In this document: piece by piece, positions 1-8,967 of the stretch
Layout: each line of letters begins with the position of its first letter
Position numbering within the stretch: position 1 is the first letter of the stretch
From: Fulverythrobacter ferritrahens
GTDB lineage: Bacteria; Pseudomonadota; Alphaproteobacteria; Sphingomonadales; Sphingomonadaceae
Length of the DNA: 64,000 bases
NCBI RefSeq assembly: GCF_020539485.1
Contig: NZ_JACDXU010000003.1
Span: 186,001-250,000, forward strand
Direction: 5' to 3'
Position numbers and translations under genes: made by a program
The notes under the pieces: model-generated
Database searches by the model: none
Seen by the model: the letters and a program-made list of their open reading frames with translations, nothing else
What the model was told of the DNA's origin: nothing

Positions 1-91
1 GTGAAACGTGAATTCTGGGCAGGAATTATTGCCGGGCTATTTCGCGGTGCGGAAGCGATTGAGCAGAAATCCGGGCAATGGGCGCGACGTC

Positions 92-118
92 TCCTTCGAC
101 AAGCTCAGGATGAGCGGA
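92..118. repeat. Short REP-like element (CTTCGACAAGCTCAGGATGAG type)
   Basis: This 27-nt stretch carries the CCTTCGACAAGCTCAGG core that recurs with small changes near 17912-17938, 31265-31290 and 31320-31335. The type is widespread between genes in sphingomonads. It lies inside a spurious reading frame and encodes the RQAQDER-type peptide typical of read-through of such elements. Confidence 0.7.
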
Positions 119-148
119 CGTGGAGGATGTCAGCATTCGGGTCATTGA

Positions 149-273
149 CCCGCTTTAGTGACCGCGCTGATCGATCATTTCGGCTGGTTCGGCACGCCGC
201 AGACCAGCATCGACGGCAAGCGCCTGCTGGCATCGCAGTAATGGTGCTGGGCCTGTTCTTGGCGCGGAACTAG
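149..273 (+). pseudogene. 3' remnant of a YdcZ/DUF606-type DMT transporter, frameshifted
   Basis: Two overlapping frames together look like the C-terminus of a YdcZ (DUF606) drug/metabolite transporter. The frame read from 149 to 238 gives a DHFGWFGTPQ segment ending GKRLL before a stop at 239-241. The frame ending at 273 supplies the last membrane segment, GIAVMVLGLFLARN. A single frameshift around 221-230 separates the two, and a stop at 146-148 precedes the first part. The rest of the gene is not seen; a REP-like element lies just upstream and the window begins at base 1. This is either a decayed gene or a sequencing frameshift. Family recognition rests on a short stretch, so confidence is moderate. 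Confidence 0.5.
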
Positions 274-278
274 CGGAA

Positions 279-1679
279 TCAATCCTTCGCGAAGGGGCTC
301 TTGGAACTGCGCAGGGTCAGGCGCACCGGCACCGAACCGAAGCCCAGTTCGCGGCGGATGCCGTTCACCAGATAGCGGCGATAGCTTTCAGGCAGATTTT
401 CGAGCCGCGATCCGAAGATGACGAAGCTGGGCGGGCGCGTCTTGATCTGGGTGATGTAACGCATCTTGATCCGCTTGCCGCCGGGGGCGGGCGGGGGATT
501 GGCGGTCAGCGCATCGTCGAACCAGCGGTTGAGCGCGGCGGTAGGCACGCGCTTGGACCAGGTTTCGCGCAGTTCGAAGGCGGCACCGATGAGCGTATCC
601 AGACCCTTGCCGGTGCGGGCGGAGACGGAGAACAGCGGCACGCCCTTCACCTGCGCCAGCCCTTCATTCAGCGCCTCGCGAATGCCGTTATAAAGGGCGG
701 AGGGATCTTCGGCCACGTCCCACTTATTGATCGCGATCATCAGGGCGCGGCCTTCCTGCAGCACCATGTCGGCGATCTTGAGATCCTGATGCTCCAGCCC
801 CTTGGTGGCATCCAGCAGCAGCACGACCACTTCGGCAAAGTCGATCGCATGGCGCGCATCGGCCACGGCCAGCCGCTCCAACTTCTCGACCACGCGGGCC
901 TTCTTGCGCATGCCGGCCGTATCGATCAGGCGGACGTCGCGCGTCTCGCCCGTCTTCGGATCGCGCCATTGCCAGTCCACCGCGATCGAATCGCGGGTGA
1001 TGCCCGCCTCCGGCCCGGTCAGCAGCCGGTCTTCGCCCAGCATCCGGTTGATGATGGTCGATTTGCCGGCATTCGGGCGTCCCACGATGGCCAGCTTGAG
1101 CGGCCCGGTGGGCAGTTCGTCGCCATTCTCGTCAAGCTCGGGGCCTTCCGGCTCCTCGGCCTCGGCGCCTTCAAGCAGCGGCAGCAGCGCCTCGAACAGA
1201 TCGCCTAGGCCTTCGCCATGTTCGGCTGAGAAGGGAATCGGATCGCCCAGACCCAGGGAATAGCCTTCCATGATGCCCGGCTGGCTGGCCCGGCCTTCGG
1301 CCTTGTTGGCCACTACCACCACGGGAACATCCTGTTCGCGCAGCCAGCGGGCCACTTCCTCGTCCAGCGGCGTCACGCCCGCGCGGGCATCGAATACGAA
1401 CAGCGCGACCGCTGCGCCTTGCACGGAAACCTCGGTCTGCGCCCGCATCCGGCCGGGCAGGCTTTCGGGATCGTCATCTTCCCAGCCGGCCGTATCCACG
1501 ATGGTGAAGTCCAGCCCGAGCAGATGCGCCTCGCCAAAACGGCGATCGCGGGTGACGCCCGGCTGGTCGTCCACAAGGGCGAGCTTCTTGCCCACCAGAC
1601 GGTTGAACAGAGTCGATTTGCCCACATTGGGGCGGCCGATAATGATGACCTGAGGGAGAGGTGTGCCTGCCATTTGCAT
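279..1679 (-). CDS. der: Ribosome-assembly GTPase Der (EngA)
   Basis: Der is the double-GTPase needed for 50S subunit maturation. The 466-residue product has two G domains. The first carries GRPNVGKS near residues 15-22 and DTAGWEDDD as its G3 region. The second carries GRPNAGKS near residue 200, DTAGMRKK and NKWD. A KH-like C-terminal domain follows, with the RPPSFVIFGSR segment. Length matches alphaproteobacterial Der. An ATG two codons in (1673) is an alternative start. It is divergent from the CHAP-protein gene, with about 110 bp between them for both promoters. No anomaly is seen. Confidence 0.96.
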   Translation of the reverse strand: MQMAGTPLPQVIIIGRPNVGKSTLFNRLVGKKLALVDDQPGVTRDRRFGEAHLLGLDFTIVDTAGWEDDDPESLPGRMRAQTEVSVQGAAVALFVFDARAGVTPLDEEVARWLREQDVPVVVVANKAEGRASQPGIMEGYSLGLGDPIPFSAEHGEGLGDLFEALLPLLEGAEAEEPEGPELDENGDELPTGPLKLAIVGRPNAGKSTIINRMLGEDRLLTGPEAGITRDSIAVDWQWRDPKTGETRDVRLIDTAGMRKKARVVEKLERLAVADARHAIDFAEVVVLLLDATKGLEHQDLKIADMVLQEGRALMIAINKWDVAEDPSALYNGIREALNEGLAQVKGVPLFSVSARTGKGLDTLIGAAFELRETWSKRVPTAALNRWFDDALTANPPPAPGGKRIKMRYITQIKTRPPSFVIFGSRLENLPESYRRYLVNGIRRELGFGSVPVRLTLRSSKSPFAKD

Positions 1680-1789
1680 CGCAGGTGGCCTGCCGCAGGG
1701 CAGATGGCAAGAGAAAGGCGCAATCCTTACCGTGTCGTTAACTATAGGGCGAAGTTTTCCGATAACCGAGTTGTCGGAATTTGCGCCTC

Positions 1790-2425
1790 ATGTGGGGCAA
1801 ATTCTCTCAGTTCATCGCCGGTGCGGCGCTGGTCATGGTGGCCGCGCCTGCACTGGGCGAAACGGCGATCAACCCGGCGGATACCAGATCCGGCCTGGGG
1901 ATCGATACGCTGCCTTATCTGCAATGCGTACCTTATGCGCGCCGGGTATCGGGCGTCCAGCTCTATGGCGATGCCTGGACCTGGTGGGATCAGGCGGAGG
2001 GGCGCTATCGGCGCGGCAACCGGCCCAAGGTGGGCGCGGTGATGGCGTTCCAGCCCCATGGCAACATGGCGCTGGGCCATGTCGCGGCCGTCAGCAAGAT
2101 CGTGGACAGCCGCACCGTGCTGCTGCGCCATGCCAACTGGTCGCCCATTAATGGCCGGCGCGGCCAGATCGAGGACGACGTGCGCGCGATGGATGTTTCC
2201 CAGAATAATGACTGGAGTGCGGTGCGCGTCTGGTTCGGCCCCATCCAGTCATTGGGCAGCACGGCCTGGCCGGTGTCGGGCTTCATCTACAATGAAAAGC
2301 CGGGTGCCAGGGGCAAGGAGGTCGCGCTGGCCGCGAAATCGGAAGCTGCCCCGCGCCGCGACGTGATCGCAGAGATCATCGCCGCGAGCGAGAGCAAGGC
2401 TGCAAAGAAGAAAAGGAAGGGCTGA
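1790..2425 (+). CDS. Secreted CHAP-domain protein (putative peptidoglycan amidase/peptidase)
   Basis: CHAP domains are NlpC/P60-like cysteine peptidases that usually cleave peptidoglycan peptides. The 211-residue product starts with a signal peptide (hydrophobic core FIAGAALVMVAAPALG). It then shows QCVPYAR, the usual Cys nucleophile context, near residue 45, and a later GHVAAVSKI segment that supplies the His. The C-terminus is a Lys/Ala-rich tail ending KKKRKG. I chose ATG 1790 because the longer frame would start at TTG 1781 and this ATG sits directly before the signal peptide. The gene stands alone, divergent from der. Export is inferred from the signal peptide; the substrate is unknown. 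Confidence 0.82.
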   Translation: MWGKFSQFIAGAALVMVAAPALGETAINPADTRSGLGIDTLPYLQCVPYARRVSGVQLYGDAWTWWDQAEGRYRRGNRPKVGAVMAFQPHGNMALGHVAAVSKIVDSRTVLLRHANWSPINGRRGQIEDDVRAMDVSQNNDWSAVRVWFGPIQSLGSTAWPVSGFIYNEKPGARGKEVALAAKSEAAPRRDVIAEIIAASESKAAKKKRKG

Positions 2426-2439
2426 ACGGCCCTTCGGGT

Positions 2440-2748
2440 TCAGTCCTTCTTCGCGACAGGAGCGTCTTCGCCCAGATCCTCGAACCAGGCCTCGACCGGG
2501 CCATTGAGCTTCACCAGCAGCGGATTGCCCTTGCGATCCACCGTGCGGCCCGCCTGAACCTTCACCCAGCCTTCGGAGATGCAATATTCGTCCACATTCG
2601 TGCGGACGGTGCCCTTGAAGCGGATGCCGATGCCGCGCTGCAGCTTTTCGGCATCGAAAAAGGGATTCGTCGGATTGATCGCCAGCCGGTCCGGCGGGAC
2701 GTCCGCGCCAGTGGAAGGGGTGGTGTTCGGGGTTGTTTCTTCGCTCAT
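2440..2748 (-). CDS. DUF3297 family protein
   Basis: This small acidic cytosolic protein of 102 residues matches the DUF3297 family of proteobacteria. Recognisable segments are PPDRLAINPTNPFF and RGIGIRFKGTVRTNVDEYC in the first half and a GPVEAWFEDLGED end. The function of the family is not known; some database entries carry an unsupported glutathione peroxidase label. It is convergent with the CHAP-protein gene, with only 14 bp between the stops. The N-terminal 15 residues are Thr/Pro-rich and probably disordered. Confidence 0.8.
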   Translation of the reverse strand: MSEETTPNTTPSTGADVPPDRLAINPTNPFFDAEKLQRGIGIRFKGTVRTNVDEYCISEGWVKVQAGRTVDRKGNPLLVKLNGPVEAWFEDLGEDAPVAKKD

Positions 2749-2946
2749 GCCGGCCTCCTAATCGCCCCTTGGGGCCCGCGCAACGCCCGATTGAAGGGCT
2801 GCATGGGCCCGTTTATGCTTGGCTTCGGTGCGAATGAGCGGCACATGCCCTCGCTTCCGCTTGCCCTTTGCGCTGCTCCCTTATAAGGGCGCTTGCCTGT
2901 TTCGCAGGTCGGCAGGCAATACCGGGCCTGCAGGCTTCGTCGGGCC

Positions 2947-3031
2947 GCGGGCGTGGCGGAATTGGTAGACGCGCTGGTTTTAGGTACCAGTATCGCAAGA
3001 TGTGGGGGTTCGAGTCCCTTCGCCCGCACCA
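2947..3031 (+). tRNA. tRNA-Leu (anticodon UAG)
   Basis: The acceptor stem GCGGGCG (2947-2953) pairs with CGCCCGC (3021-3027). The discriminator A is followed by an encoded CCA (3029-3031). The anticodon stem CTGGT/ACCAG encloses loop TTTAGGT, giving anticodon TAG, which reads CUN leucine codons. The long variable arm and the GGTTCGAGTCC T-arm fit a class II tRNA. It occupies the gap between the DUF3297 gene and the trigger factor gene; the rest of that gap (2749-2946 and 3032-3089) shows no other gene. Confidence 0.97.
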
Positions 3032-3089
3032 GTTTTGCCCGACGCGGGTTCCGGTATGAGAGAGATTTTTTGGAAGGCTACAGTCTGAA

Positions 3090-4658
3090 ATGCAGATCGT
3101 TGAAACCAGCAATGAAGGCCTGAAGCGCGCCTATACGCTCACCATCGCGGCCAAGGATATCGCGGCCCGGATCGAGAGCGAGGTGAAGAAGATCGCCCCC
3201 CAGGTCCGCATGCCCGGCTTCCGTCCCGGCAAGGTCCCCGCCAACCTCGTGAAGAAGATGCATGGCGAGGCGCTGCATGCCGACGTGCTGAACAACACGA
3301 TTCGCGAATCGGTCGATGGGCTGATCGCCGACAAGAAGCTGCGCCCCGCGCTGCAGCCGCGCGTTGAGCTGAGCGAAGGCTATGAGCAGGGCAAGGATGC
3401 CGAGCTCGCCATCGAACTGGAAGTGCTGCCGGAAATCCAGGCGCCTTCGATCGAAGGCCTGAAGCTCGAAAAGCTGGTCGTGCCCATCACGGACGAACAG
3501 GTCGACGAAGCCGTCGCCAAGATCGCCGAGAATCAGAAGAGCTATACCGACGCTCCGAAGACCAAGAAGGCCGCCGAAGGCGATCAGGTCATCATCGATT
3601 TCGTCGGCAAGCTGGACGGCGTGGAATTTGACGGCGGCAAGGCCGAAGGCGCGCCGCTGGTAATTGGCTCGGGCCAGTTCATCCCCGGTTTCGAAGACCA
3701 GCTGGTCGGCGTGAAGACCGGTGAGGAAAAGACCATCAGCGTCACCTTCCCTGAAGATTATCCGGCGGAAAACCTGAAGGGCAAGGAAGCCACTTTCGAC
3801 ATCACCGTTCAGCAGGTGAAGGTCGCTGGTGAAACCACGGTGGATGATGAATTCGCCAAGTCGCTCGGCCTTGAAAGCCTGGAGCAGCTCAAGGGCCTGC
3901 TGCGCGGCCAGCTGGAGCAGGAAACTGCCGGCCTGACCCGCACCGCCATGAAGCGCGCCCTGCTGGACACGCTGGCGAAGGATCACGATTTCGCGGTTCC
4001 GCCGACCATGGTGGAAGCCGAGTTCCAGCAGATCTGGAACCAGCTGATGCAGGAAGCCGCGCGCGAAGCCGATCCTGAAGCGGCCCGCAAGGAAATCGAG
4101 GACGAGAAGGAAGATTACCGTCGCATCGCCGAGCGCCGCGTGCGCCTGGGCCTGTTGCTGTCGGAAATCGGCCAGGCCAATGGCGTGGAAGTCAGCCAGC
4201 AGGAAATGCGCATGCTGATGCAGCAGGCCGCCCAGCAATATCGTCCGGAAGATCGTCAGCGCTTCGTCGACTATGTCGCGAGCGATGCGATGGCCCAGGC
4301 TCAGCTGCGCGCTCCGCTCTATGAGGACAAGGTCGTCGACTTCCTGTTCGACAAGGCCGAAGTCACCGAACGTGAAGTGACCCGCGAACAGCTGGAAGCC
4401 GCGATCGAAGCCGAAGAAGGCGAAGAAGCCGCTGCTCCCGCGCCGAAGAAGGCTCCGGCCAAGAAGGCTGCAGCCAAGAAGGACGAGGGCAAGAAGGAAG
4501 AAGCCAAGGCCGACGATGCGGCTGAGGAAGCTCCTGCCAAGAAGGCTCCGGCGAAGAAGGCCACTGCCAAGAAGGAAGCCGCCGAGGAAGCCCCGGCCGC
4601 CGAGAAGAAGCCCGCGGCCAAGAAGCCTGCCGCGAAGAAGGCTCCTGCCAAGAAATAA
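3090..4658 (+). CDS. tig: Trigger factor with long Lys/Ala-rich C-terminal tail
   Basis: Trigger factor is the ribosome-bound chaperone and prolyl isomerase that meets nascent chains. The ribosome-docking signature GFRPGKVP is at residues 43-50. The FKBP-like PPIase domain runs roughly 155-245, with GDQVIIDFVGKLDG at its start. The helical substrate-binding domain follows to about 435. Residues 442-522 form an extra, low-complexity tail of repeated PAKK/AAKK units mixed with acidic Glu/Asp runs. E. coli Tig is about 430 residues, so the tail adds some 80. Similar tails occur in related alphaproteobacteria, but their role is unclear. A strong terminator follows; clpP and clpX lie about 1.3 kb further on in the same direction. 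Confidence 0.96.
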   Translation: MQIVETSNEGLKRAYTLTIAAKDIAARIESEVKKIAPQVRMPGFRPGKVPANLVKKMHGEALHADVLNNTIRESVDGLIADKKLRPALQPRVELSEGYEQGKDAELAIELEVLPEIQAPSIEGLKLEKLVVPITDEQVDEAVAKIAENQKSYTDAPKTKKAAEGDQVIIDFVGKLDGVEFDGGKAEGAPLVIGSGQFIPGFEDQLVGVKTGEEKTISVTFPEDYPAENLKGKEATFDITVQQVKVAGETTVDDEFAKSLGLESLEQLKGLLRGQLEQETAGLTRTAMKRALLDTLAKDHDFAVPPTMVEAEFQQIWNQLMQEAAREADPEAARKEIEDEKEDYRRIAERRVRLGLLLSEIGQANGVEVSQQEMRMLMQQAAQQYRPEDRQRFVDYVASDAMAQAQLRAPLYEDKVVDFLFDKAEVTEREVTREQLEAAIEAEEGEEAAAPAPKKAPAKKAAAKKDEGKKEEAKADDAAEEAPAKKAPAKKATAKKEAAEEAPAAEKKPAAKKPAAKKAPAKK

Positions 4659-4676
4659 TCGCCTTCGAGGCGTGAT

Positions 4677-4716
4677 GAAAAGGCCGCGGGGAGCAATCCT
4701 CGCGGCCTTTTTCGTT
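4677..4716 (+). terminator. Rho-independent terminator of tig
   Basis: The inverted repeat AAAGGCCGCG ... CGCGGCCTTT flanks a short GGGAGCAATCCT-type loop, and the right arm runs into TTTTCGTT. It lies 20 bp after the tig stop. Confidence 0.85.
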
Positions 4717-4775
4717 CGTGACAGCTAGGCTTCCCCTTGGGGGGATCGGCCCTTTGGGGAGATCGGATGCCAGTT

Positions 4776-5750
4776 TCAGGGCTGGGCTTCAGGGCCAGTA
4801 CCCGTGAGGGCCACTTCCCGAGCTAGTGCGCTTTTCACCGCAGCCACCTTGGCAATTCCGGGAATGTTGGGAACATTGGCGTAAAGGCTCTTGAGATAGG
4901 CGATATCGAAGGGGGTCAGCTCGGGCGCGTGGGTGGCATCGGGATCGAACAGGTTGAGGATCGTTCCATAGGAGGCCTGCCCCGAAACGGCGCGAGTGCG
5001 CGCAATGCCGCGCATAGTCGCATAATCGGCGAGCTGGTTCACGCTCATTCCGTCGATGGTGGCGATGTCGATCAGCACCACCGACTGGTCGATATCGAGG
5101 CGCGTCGACATGGTAATGAGCGAGTGGGAGGCTTCCGCCCGCAGAACCGGAGGGTTGACCAGATTGGCTTCCTGCCCGTCCAGCATCTTGCCGTGAAATC
5201 CCCTTACGGTAGTGACGGCCCAGGCATGGACGGGCCCTGTTTCGGCCAGCAATTCACGCCGCTCGGCGAGGGGCAGCTTCGCCAGCATCGATCCGCGTTT
5301 GTCCATCATCTTGCGAATGTCGGCTTTTCCGCTGCCCACAAATCCCACGATGAGGTTCGGGGCGCACTCGCCGGTGGAAGCCACTGCCAGGCCCAATCGC
5401 TCTGCATTATACCGGATGCGGCCCACGACCATTTCCGCAACCTCCACCGGCAGGCCCAGTACGCCCGGGCAGATTTTCGAGGAGAACAGGGCAAGCGGCT
5501 CGTTATGGAGGTTTCCTGAACGGGTGATCGACCGCGCCTGCTGGCGGACTTCATCATGGTCGGGTGCCGGATCAGGCCTGCGCGTGACCACGATCGTGTC
5601 GGCCGGATCGGCTTCATCCAGCGAAATGAGCTGGTCCAGGGGGATCGTATCGGCTTTCACGGGTGAGGACACGGCAAAGGCGGCAATGCCCGCCGCGAGG
5701 ATGGGAGCAAGCATTGCCCTTGCCGGCAAGGTTCCCCGTCTGGATTCCAT
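4776..5750 (-). CDS. Orphan secreted protein (unknown function)
   Basis: I do not recognise a named family with certainty. The 324-residue product has a signal peptide: a basic start, then hydrophobic MLAPILAAGIAAFAVSS, with likely cleavage after the VKA near residue 33. The mature part contains an SKICPGVLGLP segment, a second Cys in STGECAPNLIVGFVG, and a C-terminal LTPFDIAYLKSLY segment that faintly recalls DUF2927-type proteins. The two Cys residues could form a disulfide in the periplasm. It is monocistronic and convergent with tig. An internal Met (residue 13) could also start it. Function is open. Confidence 0.7.
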   Translation of the reverse strand: MESRRGTLPARAMLAPILAAGIAAFAVSSPVKADTIPLDQLISLDEADPADTIVVTRRPDPAPDHDEVRQQARSITRSGNLHNEPLALFSSKICPGVLGLPVEVAEMVVGRIRYNAERLGLAVASTGECAPNLIVGFVGSGKADIRKMMDKRGSMLAKLPLAERRELLAETGPVHAWAVTTVRGFHGKMLDGQEANLVNPPVLRAEASHSLITMSTRLDIDQSVVLIDIATIDGMSVNQLADYATMRGIARTRAVSGQASYGTILNLFDPDATHAPELTPFDIAYLKSLYANVPNIPGIAKVAAVKSALAREVALTGTGPEAQP

Positions 5751-5987
5751 ATCGTGTCACTCCCCCCTGTGGCCGCTATTCATCCGCACCCACTTTGCAC
5801 GGCCGAGTTTGCCGGGAAAATCCCGCCGCGCAAGCAGGCCTTTGTCGCAAGAAGTCGCAGAAAATGGGACAGGGTGCGCTGACGGGGAGGGCTGACAAGG
5901 GGCGATTGTGGGTATAGCGCCTATTGCACTTGAACATCGAGCCGCCAGTCGCGACATAGGCGGTCAGTTCCAGCTTGTGAGGCATTC

Positions 5988-6692
5988 ATGATCGACCTGT
6001 TCGGCAATATCGGCGAAACCTACGGCACTCAGGGCCAGTTCACTCGCGATCCGTTCACCGGCGCGCTGGTTCCCGTCGTGGTCGAACAGACCAGCCGGGG
6101 CGAACGCAGCTTCGACATTTTCAGCCGCCTGCTGCGCGAACGCATCGTGTTCGTCACCGGTCAGGTGGAAGACAACATGGCCTCGCTCATCGTGGCCCAG
6201 CTGCTGTTCCTTGAGAGCGAAAATCCTTCCAAGCCGATCAGCATGTATATCAACTCGCCCGGCGGCGTGGTTACGGCCGGCATGGCGATCCATGACACGA
6301 TGCAATACATCAAGCCGCGCGTCAGCACGGTCTGCATCGGGCAAGCCGCGTCGATGGGCAGCTTCCTGCTCTGCGCGGGCGAGCCGGGCATGCGCATCGC
6401 ACTGCCCAATGCGCGGATCATGATCCACCAGCCTTCGGGCGGCGCGCGCGGCATGGCTTCGGATATCGAAATCCAGGCCAAGGAAATCCTGCGCATCCGT
6501 TCGCGGATGAACGATCTCTATGTGAAATATACCGGCCAGCCGCTCGATGCGATCGAGAAGGCGCTGGATCGCGATACTTTCCTTGAGGCCGATGAAGCGC
6601 TGAAATTCGGCCTTGTGGACAAGGTGTTCGAGACCCGTCCCGAAACCGAAGCCACCGGCGATGAAAGCGGTTCGGGCGGCGCGCCTGAATAA
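5988..6692 (+). CDS. clpP: ATP-dependent Clp protease proteolytic subunit ClpP
   Basis: ClpP forms the tetradecameric serine protease chamber used with ClpX or ClpA. The catalytic residues are visible: Ser122 in GQAASMGSF, His147 in ARIMIHQPS and Asp196 in LDRDTF. The start [14 protein letters not shown] leads into the [12 protein letters not shown] segment shared with all ClpPs. Length is 234, slightly longer than E. coli because of a short acidic Gly/Ser C-terminal extension. It is upstream of clpX with a 194-bp gap, so clpX may have its own promoter as well. A CTTGAA at 5929 upstream has no convincing heat-shock -10 partner. Confidence 0.97.
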   Translation: MIDLFGNIGETYGTQGQFTRDPFTGALVPVVVEQTSRGERSFDIFSRLLRERIVFVTGQVEDNMASLIVAQLLFLESENPSKPISMYINSPGGVVTAGMAIHDTMQYIKPRVSTVCIGQAASMGSFLLCAGEPGMRIALPNARIMIHQPSGGARGMASDIEIQAKEILRIRSRMNDLYVKYTGQPLDAIEKALDRDTFLEADEALKFGLVDKVFETRPETEATGDESGSGGAPE

Positions 6693-6886
6693 GGCCGGGC
6701 CGTCAGAACCACGGGCTGCAAGGCTGTATCATTTTGGCAACCCTCCCGCTTTGGCCGTCTACAACCGGGGCTGCGCGGGCGGGTTGCATTGATTATCAAG
6801 ACTTCCGGGTTACACTTGGAAGCGAATCCCTCTTGGCTTTGTCGCAGTTTCAGGGCTAGCTGAACCGGGGGATCGGGAAAGAAAGA

Positions 6887-8155
6887 ATGACCAAGTTGAG
6901 CGGTTCCGACTCCAAGAGCACCCTTTACTGCAGCTTCTGCGGAAAGTCGCAGCATGAGGTGCGCAAGCTCATTGCCGGGCCCACGGTGTTCATCTGTGAT
7001 GAATGCGTGGAGCTGTGCAATGACATCATCCGTGAAGAAACCAAGGCGGGCATCGCCGGCAAGAAGGATGGCGGCGTGCCTACGCCGCGGGAAATCTTCG
7101 CCACGCTCAACGATTATGTGATCGGGCAGGATCGCGCCAAGCGTGTCCTCTCCGTGGCGGTCCACAACCATTACAAGCGCCTGAAGCACAGCGGCAAGTC
7201 GGGCGATGTGGAGCTGGCCAAGTCGAACATCCTGCTCGTTGGCCCCACCGGTTCGGGCAAGACGCTGCTGGCACAGACGCTGGCGCGCACTTTCGACGTG
7301 CCCTTCACCATGGCGGACGCCACTACGCTGACCGAGGCCGGCTACGTGGGCGAGGATGTGGAGAACATCATCCTCAAGCTGCTGCAGGCGAGCGACTATA
7401 ATGTCGAGAAGGCGCAGCAGGGCATCGTCTATATTGACGAGATCGACAAGATCACCCGCAAGGCGGAAAATCCCTCCATCACGCGCGACGTTTCGGGCGA
7501 GGGCGTGCAGCAGGCACTACTCAAGCTGATGGAAGGCACCACGGCATCCGTGCCGCCGCAGGGTGGGCGCAAGCATCCGCAGCAGGAATTCCTGCAGGTG
7601 GACACGACCAATATCCTGTTCATCTGTGGCGGTGCCTTTGCCGGGCTCGACAAGATCATTGCCGACCGCCTGGAGAAGCGCTCGATTGGCTTCGGCGCGC
7701 ATGTCGCCGATCCGGAAAAGCGCAAAGTGGGCGAATTGCTCCAGATGAGCGAGCCGGAAGATCTGCTGAAGTTCGGCCTGATCCCCGAATTCGTCGGCCG
7801 TCTGCCGGTGATCGCCACGCTGAACGATCTGGACGTTCCCGCGCTGGTGCAGATCCTCAAGGAGCCCAAGAACGCGCTGGTGAAGCAGTACCAGAAGCTG
7901 TTCGAGCTCGAGGACGTGAAGCTGACCTTCACGGACGAGGCGCTGGTGGCGGTCGCGGAAAAGGCGATCAAGCGCAAGACCGGCGCACGCGGCCTGCGTT
8001 CCATCGTGGAAGGCATCCTGCTGGATACCATGTTCGATCTTCCGGGCATGGAAGGCGGGGTGACCGAAGTGGTGGTCGACAAGGACGTGGTCGAAGGCCG
8101 CAAGGAACCGGTCCGCGTTATCGGGCCGGAAAAGAAGGAAGATGAGGCGGCATAA
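6887..8155 (+). CDS. clpX: ATP-dependent unfoldase ClpX
   Basis: ClpX recognises tagged or adaptor-delivered substrates, unfolds them and feeds them to ClpP. The N-terminal zinc-binding domain has Cys15, Cys18, Cys37 and Cys40. The AAA+ module carries Walker A GPTGSGKT at 119-126, the pore loop GYVGED, and IVYIDEIDK as Walker B. The ClpP-contacting IGF loop appears as SIGFGAHV. Length 422 is normal. In alphaproteobacteria ClpXP degrades CtrA through CpdR, which connects it with the ChpT gene near 14 kb. The next ORF starts immediately at the base after its stop. Confidence 0.97.
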   Translation: MTKLSGSDSKSTLYCSFCGKSQHEVRKLIAGPTVFICDECVELCNDIIREETKAGIAGKKDGGVPTPREIFATLNDYVIGQDRAKRVLSVAVHNHYKRLKHSGKSGDVELAKSNILLVGPTGSGKTLLAQTLARTFDVPFTMADATTLTEAGYVGEDVENIILKLLQASDYNVEKAQQGIVYIDEIDKITRKAENPSITRDVSGEGVQQALLKLMEGTTASVPPQGGRKHPQQEFLQVDTTNILFICGGAFAGLDKIIADRLEKRSIGFGAHVADPEKRKVGELLQMSEPEDLLKFGLIPEFVGRLPVIATLNDLDVPALVQILKEPKNALVKQYQKLFELEDVKLTFTDEALVAVAEKAIKRKTGARGLRSIVEGILLDTMFDLPGMEGGVTEVVVDKDVVEGRKEPVRVIGPEKKEDEAA

Positions 8156-8401
8156 ATGCCGCCCTTCAAACTCACCAGCGTTCTACGGGTCGAATTCTAC
8201 AAGCGCCATGAACGCAGGCGTGATGTGCTATGCTGCGACATCACGACCCGTCAGGGCGTGATCTCCGCGCATGAAAGGCTGTCCCACTGGGATGAGCTGA
8301 TCCGCAAGCTGGAATTCCTGGGCGGCTTCGATGTGGAGTGGTTCCTCCAGCTGTCACAGCCTGAGGTCGAACGATACGTCGCGTTTGAGCGGAAAGGCTA
8401 G
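8156..8401 (+). CDS. Small hypothetical protein abutting clpX
   Basis: The 81-residue product has no signal peptide or membrane segment and no family I recognise. It is basic at the N-terminus ([13 protein letters not shown]) with two adjacent Cys (VLCCDI), and has a tryptophan-containing centre ([16 protein letters not shown]). Its ATG directly follows the clpX stop (TAAATG), and a purine-rich GGAAGATGAGG inside the clpX end can serve as ribosome binding site, so translation coupled to clpX is likely. A hairpin repeat lies just after its stop. A role in Clp proteolysis is only suggested by position. Confidence 0.6.
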   Translation: MPPFKLTSVLRVEFYKRHERRRDVLCCDITTRQGVISAHERLSHWDELIRKLEFLGGFDVEWFLQLSQPEVERYVAFERKG

Positions 8402-8410
8402 CTAAGCACT

Positions 8411-8475
8411 CCACGATCCTCCCCGTTGCAGAGCAATGGGGAGGGGGACCGCCGCCGCAGGCGGGAGTGGAGGGG
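8411..8475. repeat. Intergenic palindromic repeat (CCTCCCC...GGGGAGG)
   Basis: The arms CCTCCCC (8418-8424) and GGGGAGG (8438-8444) flank a 13-nt loop and are followed by GGGACCGCCGCCGCAGGCGG, another small palindrome. The CTCCCC...GGGGAGG hairpin type is commonly scattered between genes in alphaproteobacteria. It sits between convergent genes and may also end transcription from clpX, though there is no T run. Confidence 0.55.
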
Positions 8476-8478
8476 TTG

Positions 8479-8967
8479 TCAGCCTTCCCCGGCCTTGCGT
8501 CGTTCCACCATGGCCATCAGCCGTGCGAGCCTTTCGGGCGGCAGGATGTCTGCCGGGGCGTAGCTCTGTTCGAAGGTGGGGATGCCTTCCGGGAAACTGA
8601 CCCATGGCATGGCACTGGCAGTGAAGATCACGGCATCGGGCCGGAACGCGCCGGGATCGTCCAGCGTGCCGACACGCAGCCCTGCGCCCAGCCGGCCGAG
8701 ACGGGGGTAATAGCTCAGTATGGCAGTGCCACATTGCGGGCAGCGGCAGATCCTGTGCGGGCCGCCGCTGCCGGCTGTCACCACATATTCGCCAAGCTCG
8801 CCCTGTGTCAGGGTGATCTGCTCGCTTTCGAAGAAGGCGTTGACCACCGAGGTCGATCCGGTCTGCCGCTGGCACAGGGTACAGTGGCAATTATTGACGA
8901 AGATCGGGTCTCCCCGCACTTCGTAACGCACCGCCCCGCAGGCGCAGCCTCCCTCCTTTGTCGTCAT
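8479..8967 (-). CDS. GFA-family (Mss4-like zinc fold) protein
   Basis: This belongs to the glutathione-dependent formaldehyde-activating enzyme (Gfa/CENP-V) family, whose members bind zinc through CxC and CxxC pairs. Visible are GGCACGAVRYEV at the N-terminus, NCHCTLCQRQTGS near residue 26, and CRCPQCGTAIL near residue 75. The usual length is 130-190, and this is 162. Most members have no proven formaldehyde activity, so only the fold is assigned. Its ATG overlaps the CDF transporter stop by 4 nt (ATGA), so the two are co-translated. Confidence 0.85.
   Translation of the reverse strand: MTTKEGGCACGAVRYEVRGDPIFVNNCHCTLCQRQTGSTSVVNAFFESEQITLTQGELGEYVVTAGSGGPHRICRCPQCGTAILSYYPRLGRLGAGLRVGTLDDPGAFRPDAVIFTASAMPWVSFPEGIPTFEQSYAPADILPPERLARLMAMVERRKAGEG

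Noticed and set aside
5929-5951. CTTGAA as heat-shock -35 before clpP
   Set aside because: No matching -10 at 17-18 bp downstream.
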